This document shows, piece after piece, positions 12,071 to 16,486 of a stretch of 16,486 nt of DNA. Below the pieces are notes generated by a model. It was not told the origin of the DNA. It saw nothing but the letters and a program-made list of their open reading frames with translations, and ran no database searches. The translations under genes and the position numbers were made by a program. Source of the stretch: Clostridia bacterium (lineage in GTDB: Bacteria > Bacillota_A > Clostridia > Oscillospirales > CAG-272); contig JAFTDQ010000088.1 in NCBI GenBank assembly GCA_017454075.1, forward strand, positions 1 through 16,486. The letters run 5' to 3'. Every line of letters begins with the position of its first letter. Position 1 is the stretch's first letter.

Positions 12071-14473
12071 ATGTATTCGGTAAAGAAAAGGACCGGCAAG
12101 GTGGTCGAATTTGACCTTGCGAAAATATCCGACGCCATAAAGCTCGCTTTCGAGGCGCAGGAAAAACAGTTCAATCAGAACATAATCGACTTTCTCGCGC
12201 TCAAGGTCACGGCAGACTTTGAGCCGAAAATAAAGGACAACCTCATCTCGGTCGAAGATATACAGGACAGCGTCGAAAACGTCCTCGTCCAGGCGGGATA
12301 TTCCGACGTCGCGAAGGCGTATATCCTTTACAGACGCCAGCACGAAAAGCTCCGCAATATGAAGAACACCTATCTCGACTACAAGGATACGGTGAACGAC
12401 TATCTGAAGAGCCTCGACTGGCGCGTTAAGGAAAACGCGACGGTCACCTATTCGGTCGGCGGACTCATCCTCTCGAACTCCGGCGCCATTACGGCGAACT
12501 ACTGGCTCTCAGAGGTATACGACGACGAGATCGCCAACGCGCACAAGAACTGCGACATACACCTCCACGACCTCAGCATGCTCACCGGCTACTGCGCCGG
12601 ATGGTCGCTCAAACAGCTCATCAAGGAGGGTCTCGGCGGCGTTCCCGGAAAGATCACGTCCGCCCCGGCAAAGCATCTCGTTTCGCTCTGCAACCAGATG
12701 GTGAACTTCCTCGGTATAATGCAGAACGAATGGGCGGGCGCTCAGGCGTTCTCCTCTTTCGACACGTATCTCGCGCCCTTCGTCAAGATCGACAATCTCT
12801 CGTATCCCGAAGTCAAGAACTGCATCCAGTCCTTCATTTTCGGCGTGAACACCCCCTCCCGCTGGGGCACTCAGGCGCCCTTCTCCAACATAACCCTCGA
12901 CTGGGTCTGCCCGGCTGACCTCGCCGAACAGTGGGCGATCGTCGGCGGCAAGGAGATGGATTTCAGATACAAGGACTGCCAGCGCGAGATGGACATGGTC
13001 AACAAGGCCTTCATCGAGACGATGATAGAGGGCGACGCGAACGGCCGCGGGTTCCAGTATCCCATTCCGACCTATTCGATAACGAAGGATTTCGACTGGT
13101 CGGATACCGAAAACAACCGTCTTCTCTTCGAGATGACGTCGAAATACGGCACCCCGTACTTCTCGAACTACATCAATTCGGACATGGAGCCCTCCGACGT
13201 GCGCTCGATGTGCTGCCGTCTCCGTCTCGACCTCCGCGAGCTCCGCAAGAAATCCGGCGGATTCTTCGGCTCGGGCGAGAGCACCGGCTCGATCGGCGTC
13301 GTGACGATAAACATGCCGCGCATCGCCTATCTGTCAAAGACGGAGGCCGACTTCTTCGCGCGGCTCGACAAGATGATGGACATCTCCGCCCGCTCGCTCG
13401 ACGTGAAGCGCAAGGTCATCACGAAACTCCTCGACGAAGGGCTTTATCCCTACACCAAGAGATATCTCGGGACCTTCGCGAACCACTTCTCGACGATCGG
13501 TCTCGTCGGAATGAACGAGGCGTGCCTCAACGCCGCGTGGATCGGAAAGGATCTCACCGACCCCGAGTCGATAGAGTTCACCAAAAAGGTCCTCAACCAT
13601 ATGCGCGAGCGCCTCTCCGACTATCAGGAGAAATACGGCGATCTCTTCAACCTCGAGGCCACTCCGGCGGAATCGACCGCATATCGTCTCGCCAAGCACG
13701 ACGTCAAGCGCTTCCCCGACATAAAGACGGCCAACATGGACGGCACGCCGTATTACACCAACAGCTCGCATATCCCGGTCGGGTACACGGAGGACATCTT
13801 CTCGGCGCTCGACATCCAGGACGAGCTCCAGACGCTCTACACGTCGGGCACGGTCTTCCACGCCTTCCTCGGAGAAAAGCTCAACAGCTGGCAGGAGGCG
13901 GCCGCGATAGTCCGCAAGATCGCCGAGAACTACCGCCTGCCGTACTATACGCTCTCGCCGACCTACTCGGTCTGCCGCAAGCACGGATATCTGACGGGCG
14001 AACACTTCACCTGTCCCGAGTGCGGAGAGCCGACCGAGGTTTACAGCCGCATCACGGGTTATTACCGCCCCGTCCAGAACTTCAACGACGGAAAGGCGCA
14101 GGAGTACCGCGACCGCAGGGAGTACGTTCTCTCCCGCTCGGTCCTCAGACACGGCAGACCGGGGCAGTCTGCCGAACCGAAAAAGGACGCCCCGGCCGAA
14201 CCGAAAAAAGACGCCCCGGCCGAGGATTACGAGGATAAGATCTATCTCTTCGCCACGAAGACCTGCCCGAACTGCAAGGTCGCCGGGCAGATGCTCGACC
14301 GCGCCGGCATAAAGTACGAAAAGCTTTACGTCGAGGACAACGAGGAAAAGGCCCGCGAGCTCGACCTCCGTCAGGCGCCGACCCTGATAGTCCAGAACGG
14401 CGACTCGGAGATCAAATTCGCCGGCGTGCCGAACATCAGAAAATACATCGATTCGGCGGCAAAGGACGCCTGA
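12071..14473 (+). CDS. nrdD: anaerobic (class III) ribonucleoside-triphosphate reductase with fused C-terminal redoxin domain
   Basis: The 800-residue glycyl-radical enzyme reduces ribonucleotides to deoxyribonucleotides without oxygen. In order: an ATP-cone domain (VKKRTGKVVEFDLAKISDAI, residues 3-95 or so), the ten-stranded catalytic barrel, a zinc ribbon (Cys635, His638, Cys648, Cys651) and the glycyl-radical loop RPVQNFNDGK with Gly674. Candidate active-site cysteines are Cys175 (GYCAGW) and the adjacent pair Cys381-Cys382 (SMCCRLRLD). After about residue 700 comes a Lys/Pro/Ala linker and a thioredoxin/glutaredoxin-like domain (722-797) with Cys732-Pro-Asn-Cys735 and cis-Pro770. Some class III enzymes use a redoxin instead of formate, and this fusion suggests that type. 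The start follows GAGG at 12061. The activase gene nrdG is not in the window. Confidence 0.95.
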   Translation: MYSVKKRTGKVVEFDLAKISDAIKLAFEAQEKQFNQNIIDFLALKVTADFEPKIKDNLISVEDIQDSVENVLVQAGYSDVAKAYILYRRQHEKLRNMKNTYLDYKDTVNDYLKSLDWRVKENATVTYSVGGLILSNSGAITANYWLSEVYDDEIANAHKNCDIHLHDLSMLTGYCAGWSLKQLIKEGLGGVPGKITSAPAKHLVSLCNQMVNFLGIMQNEWAGAQAFSSFDTYLAPFVKIDNLSYPEVKNCIQSFIFGVNTPSRWGTQAPFSNITLDWVCPADLAEQWAIVGGKEMDFRYKDCQREMDMVNKAFIETMIEGDANGRGFQYPIPTYSITKDFDWSDTENNRLLFEMTSKYGTPYFSNYINSDMEPSDVRSMCCRLRLDLRELRKKSGGFFGSGESTGSIGVVTINMPRIAYLSKTEADFFARLDKMMDISARSLDVKRKVITKLLDEGLYPYTKRYLGTFANHFSTIGLVGMNEACLNAAWIGKDLTDPESIEFTKKVLNHMRERLSDYQEKYGDLFNLEATPAESTAYRLAKHDVKRFPDIKTANMDGTPYYTNSSHIPVGYTEDIFSALDIQDELQTLYTSGTVFHAFLGEKLNSWQEAAAIVRKIAENYRLPYYTLSPTYSVCRKHGYLTGEHFTCPECGEPTEVYSRITGYYRPVQNFNDGKAQEYRDRREYVLSRSVLRHGRPGQSAEPKKDAPAEPKKDAPAEDYEDKIYLFATKTCPNCKVAGQMLDRAGIKYEKLYVEDNEEKARELDLRQAPTLIVQNGDSEIKFAGVPNIRKYIDSAAKDA
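14171..14218 (+). repeat. two tandem 24-bp repeats in the nrdD linker
   Basis: Positions 14171-14194 and 14195-14218 differ by one base (synonymous) and both encode AEPKKDAP. A third, degenerate start (AED) follows. The repeat lies between the glycyl-radical domain and the redoxin domain and probably makes a flexible tether. Copy number may vary between strains. Confidence 0.9.
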
Positions 14474-14492
14474 GTCACGCTGAGACAAATAT

Positions 14493-14523
14493 CCGGCTCG
14501 CCGCACGGCGGCGGGCCGGTTTT
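14493..14523 (+). terminator. hairpin with short T tract between nrdD and the flavoprotein gene
   Basis: An approximately 12-base-pair G/C-rich stem (14493-14519, one G-T pair, very short loop) is followed by only four T. It starts 19 bases after the nrdD stop. It may be a full or partial terminator that lowers expression of the next genes relative to nrdD, since no strong promoter is visible in the following 40 bases. Confidence 0.6.
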
Positions 14524-14562
14524 CATAAAAACCAAATCAGATAAGAAACGGAAACCTGCGAA

Positions 14563-15471
14563 ATGTACGATATAATTGTGGTCGGCGGAGGCCCGGCCGG
14601 GCTCACCGCGGCGGTCTACGCGAGGCGTCAGGGCAAGAGCGTCCTCGTTATTGAAAAAAACGCCTTCGGCGGGCAGACGGTGTTCTCCCCGAGGATCGAA
14701 AACTTCCCGGGAACGAACGAGATAAGCGGCACCGAGCTTTCCGACAAAATGGTCGCACAGGTCATGGCTCAGGGCGGCGAGCTCACCGTCGAGGAGGTCG
14801 CGTCGATATCCTCCCTGCCCGACGGGACGAAGCTCGTGACGACCGATTACGGCGAATACCCCTGCCGCGCGGTCATAATCGCGACGGGGGCGAAGCACCG
14901 CACGCTCGGCGCCGAGGGGGAGGACGGACTCATCGGGAACGGCATCTCCTTCTGCGCGATATGCGACGGGGCTTTCTACCGCGGGCGGGACGTCATCCTC
15001 GTCGGAGGAGGCAACTCCGCGCTCGTCGAGGCGAACCACCTTTCCGAGCTCTGCGGCACGCTCACGATAATCCAGAACCTCCCGGCGCTCACCGGCGAAA
15101 AAGCGCTCGCCGACGCCGTCACGGCGAAGGAGAACGTAAGGGTGATATACAACACCGTCGTGACGTCGGTAAAAAGCGAGAACGGCCGGTTTTCGGGGGC
15201 GGGGATACTCAACACCGAGACGGGGGTCTCCGGCGTGATAAACGGCGACGGCATGTTCGTCGCGATCGGACTTGTCCCGGATACCGGAATGCTGAAGGGG
15301 ACCGTGAAGCTCGACGAACGCGGCTACGTCATGTCGGACGAATCCTGTCTCACGGACGTGCCTGGCGTATTCGTCGCCGGCGACTGCCGCGTAAAGAAGA
15401 TCAGACAGATCGCCACGGCGTGCTCCGACGGCGCGGTCGCTGCGCTCGCCGCCTGCGACTATATCGGATAA
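14563..15471 (+). CDS. thioredoxin-reductase-like flavoprotein with altered NADPH motif
   Basis: The 302-residue soluble flavoprotein has the thioredoxin reductase fold. FAD binds through IIVVGGGPAGLTAAVYA near the start and PGVFVAGDC near the end. The redox-active pair is Cys131-Ala-Ile-Cys134 (FCAICDGAF). The second dinucleotide fold keeps a glycine loop (VGGGNSA, 147-153), but the HRRxxxR stretch that grips the 2'-phosphate of NADPH in classical TrxB is replaced by Gln171-Asn-Leu with no arginines after it. So NADH, ferredoxin or another donor may serve instead (inference). It follows nrdD by 89 bases and most simply reduces the redoxin domain fused to NrdD. The ribosome site is weak (GGAAA). 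The family is secure; donor and partner are inferred. Confidence 0.9.
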   Translation: MYDIIVVGGGPAGLTAAVYARRQGKSVLVIEKNAFGGQTVFSPRIENFPGTNEISGTELSDKMVAQVMAQGGELTVEEVASISSLPDGTKLVTTDYGEYPCRAVIIATGAKHRTLGAEGEDGLIGNGISFCAICDGAFYRGRDVILVGGGNSALVEANHLSELCGTLTIIQNLPALTGEKALADAVTAKENVRVIYNTVVTSVKSENGRFSGAGILNTETGVSGVINGDGMFVAIGLVPDTGMLKGTVKLDERGYVMSDESCLTDVPGVFVAGDCRVKKIRQIATACSDGAVAALAACDYIG

Positions 15472-16152
15472 ATGAAACATGGAGCCGAGCTCACTACGGC
15501 CTTCGTCGATCTCATCACGGGGATCGCCCTTATCCCGTTCGTCGTTATTCTTCTGAAAAAGCGGGGGGGCCGGCTCCCGCGGAAATGGACCCGCCTGCTC
15601 GCCGCCCTCTCGGCGGCGCACGTCGGCGGATTCGTCGCCCACGCGTTTTTATGGCCTCAGCCGGCGTACGACGTTTACTGGATATTCCTCTACGCCGGGA
15701 TGTATCTTTTGCTCGTCTTCGCGGCGGACCTCGCGTTCTTCAAGGCGGCGGGCAGATCGCCCGGGAGGGCGGCGGCGATCGTCTTCCTCTGCGTCATAAC
15801 GGCGGCGTACGCGGCGACCGCGGTCTCAAACTTCTTCATTGAAAAGGATATCGTGATATTCCTGTTCGCGGCGGCGCTCGTCGGACTGCCGTCCCTCGCC
15901 GTCATCGGCTGGACTGGCGCGGGAAAGAGGGACGTCAGCGGGACGCTCATACTCGTTTCCCTGATCCCCCAGCTGATCGGGCTGCCCTTCATGTTCGCGC
16001 AGACGGGGGTGGTGTTCTCGCCCTTCGGCGTGCCGTTCGATCACAACGGAGTGTATCACGTATGCCTCCTCATCACGCTCGTCATAGTTTCCTTCGCGGC
16101 GCTCCGCGACGGGGACGGAGAAAAAACAGTTGCAATTGATCACGAAACGTGA
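15472..16152 (+). CDS. seven-helix integral membrane protein of unknown function
   Basis: The 226-residue protein has about seven hydrophobic helices, near residues 8-28, 40-60, 66-90, 100-120, 126-146, 155-178 and 190-212. Short basic loops such as KKRGGRLPRKWTR suggest a cytoplasmic side after the first helix. I see no catalytic motif and no cysteine pair; polar residues within helices (HVGGFVAHAF, YDVYW) may matter. I do not recognise the family. The ATG follows the flavoprotein's TAA directly with no gap (TAAATG), so translation is coupled and the two are probably co-transcribed. Its last codons overlap the promoter of the tRNA-Ala gene, and no terminator separates them. A link to redox supply is only suggested by position. 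Confidence 0.85.
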   Translation: MKHGAELTTAFVDLITGIALIPFVVILLKKRGGRLPRKWTRLLAALSAAHVGGFVAHAFLWPQPAYDVYWIFLYAGMYLLLVFAADLAFFKAAGRSPGRAAAIVFLCVITAAYAATAVSNFFIEKDIVIFLFAAALVGLPSLAVIGWTGAGKRDVSGTLILVSLIPQLIGLPFMFAQTGVVFSPFGVPFDHNGVYHVCLLITLVIVSFAALRDGDGEKTVAIDHET

Positions 16153-16158
16153 TATAAT
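16130..16158 (+). promoter_or_regulatory. tRNA-Ala promoter with a dyad in its spacer
   Basis: TTGCAA (16130-16135), 17 bases, TATAAT (16153-16158). The promoter begins inside the 3' end of the membrane-protein gene, whose stop codon is at 16150-16152. The spacer contains the perfect inverted repeat ATCACG-AAA-CGTGAT (16139-16153), which touches the -10 box. Confidence 0.88.
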
Positions 16159-16165
16159 ATCCGAA

Positions 16166-16185
16166 GTCCGCGGTCAGCCGCGGAC
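16166..16185 (+). other. leader hairpin of the tRNA-Ala precursor
   Basis: GTCCGCGG, loop TCAG, CCGCGGAC: a perfect eight-base-pair stem that starts about seven bases after the -10 box, right at the expected transcription start, and ends four bases before the mature tRNA. It would form the 5' leader removed by RNase P. No T tract follows. Confidence 0.6.
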
Positions 16186-16189
16186 TTAC

Positions 16190-16265
16190 GGGCCATTAGC
16201 TCAGCTGGGAGAGCGCAAGGTTCGCAATCTTGAGGTCAGGGGTTCGATCCCCCTATGGTCCACCA
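16190..16265 (+). tRNA. tRNA-Ala (anticodon CGC)
   Basis: The 76-base cloverleaf has an encoded CCA. The acceptor stem GGGCCAT pairs with ATGGTCC and includes the G3-U70 wobble pair that identifies alanine tRNAs. The D arm is GCTC...GAGC. The anticodon stem CAAGG/TCTTG encloses TTCGCAA, giving anticodon CGC for the codon GCG. The T arm is AGGGG-TTCGATC-CCCCT. The discriminator base is A. CGC is a minor alanine tRNA, reasonable in a high-GC genome rich in GCG codons. Confidence 0.97.
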
Positions 16266-16325
16266 CAAACGAAAGGACGCCGTTTGGCGTCCTTTTGTTT
16301 GCGACAGAACTCGAAACGGTCGGAC
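16246..16325 (+). repeat. direct repeat, copy A (tRNA 3' end plus terminator)
   Basis: Eighty bases, beginning in the T loop of tRNA-Ala and running through the CCA end, terminator and 25 more bases, match 16404-16483 at 74 of 80 positions without gaps. Confidence 0.95.
16272..16300 (+). terminator. intrinsic terminator of tRNA-Ala
   Basis: AAAGGACGCC (16272-16281), loop GTTT, GGCGTCCTTT (16286-16295), then TGTTT. A perfect ten-base-pair stem that starts seven bases after the CCA end. A near-copy follows 158 bp downstream. Confidence 0.92.
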
Positions 16326-16403
16326 CCCCTCGCCCGGAGGGCGATTGCGGCGGGTAACGCCGAACTGTCGCACGGCCGAAACAAACGCCCGCCGCGTGGT
16401 TCT

Positions 16404-16483
16404 GATCCCCCTATGGTCCACCACAAACGAACGGACGCCGTCTGGCGTCCTTTTGTTTGTGACAGAACACGAAAAGATCGGAC
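16404..16483 (+). repeat. direct repeat, copy B (orphan tRNA 3' end plus terminator)
   Basis: This is the second copy of the 80-bp repeat. It holds the last 20 bases of a tRNA-Ala (GATCCCCCTATGGTCCACCA) without an intact tRNA body, then a working-looking terminator (GGACGCC, loop GTCT, GGCGTCC at 16433-16450, then TTTTG). Weak similarity continues to the left (GGTTC with one inserted base). It is either the remains of a second tRNA-Ala gene or an att-like duplication left by an integrated element. No integrase gene is visible, and the window ends three bases later. Confidence 0.9.
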
Positions 16484-16486
16484 AAA

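Noticed and set aside
12931..14238. 435-codon frame inside nrdD on the same strand, and a 390-codon frame opposite its end (13334-14506)
   Set aside because: Both overlap a full-length NrdD with all motifs, and their composition is typical of out-of-frame high-GC sequence.
14371..15642. 423-codon frame antisense to the flavoprotein gene
   Set aside because: It spans the end of nrdD, the hairpin and the flavoprotein gene, with no recognisable domain. It is an antisense shadow.
16339..16423. Second functional tRNA-Ala gene
   Set aside because: Only the last 20 bases match. The expected anticodon arm and D arm do not form, and the span would be 85 bases. At most it is a tRNA remnant.

Overview
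The window looks like a chromosomal segment of a high-GC, strictly anaerobic Clostridia-like bacterium (Bacillota), probably an uncultured gut lineage. This is an inference. It rests on strong GGAGG-type ribosome binding sites, a class III anaerobic ribonucleotide reductase, a two-gene iscS-iscU cluster, a GlpA-type dehydrogenase with a BFD-like iron-sulfur domain beside a DUF1667 protein, and intergenic hairpin repeats of a type common in gut Clostridia. No transposase, integrase, phage gene or CRISPR array is visible.

Layout. Positions 1-420 hold no gene. They contain four hairpin-rich repeat elements and the terminator of the first operon. From 6383 down to 364 on the minus strand runs a glycerol-3-phosphate operon: glpK, a GlpA-like dehydrogenase, a second FAD oxidoreductase, a small cysteine protein (DUF1667), a doubtful frameshifted mini-ORF, and a PatB/MalY-type C-S lyase. 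It has a clear promoter and terminator. From 10764 down to 6403, also minus, runs a second operon: iscS, iscU, a free-standing HMA metallochaperone-like domain, a Zn/Cd/Pb-type P1B ATPase with an odd Cys/His-rich loop, and tadA. Its promoter carries a perfect dyad between the -35 and -10 boxes.

On the plus strand there follow a lipid-kinase gene (10934-11830) and a deoxyribonucleotide-synthesis module. The module is nrdD (class III reductase with a fused C-terminal redoxin domain), a thioredoxin-reductase-like flavoprotein with an altered NADPH motif, and a seven-helix membrane protein of unknown family. A candidate NrdR box and a TTGACA-17-TATCAT promoter precede nrdD. The window ends with tRNA-Ala(CGC), its own promoter and terminator, and a second copy of the tRNA 3' end plus terminator 158 bp downstream.

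How the parts fit. The nrdD-redoxin fusion and the adjacent flavoprotein suggest a self-contained electron path to an anaerobic ribonucleotide reductase, replacing formate as reductant. The gene for the activating enzyme (nrdG) is not in the window. The glp operon phosphorylates glycerol and oxidises glycerol-3-phosphate through a flavin/iron-sulfur assembly that appears to stand in for GlpABC. The isc operon joins cluster assembly to metal export.
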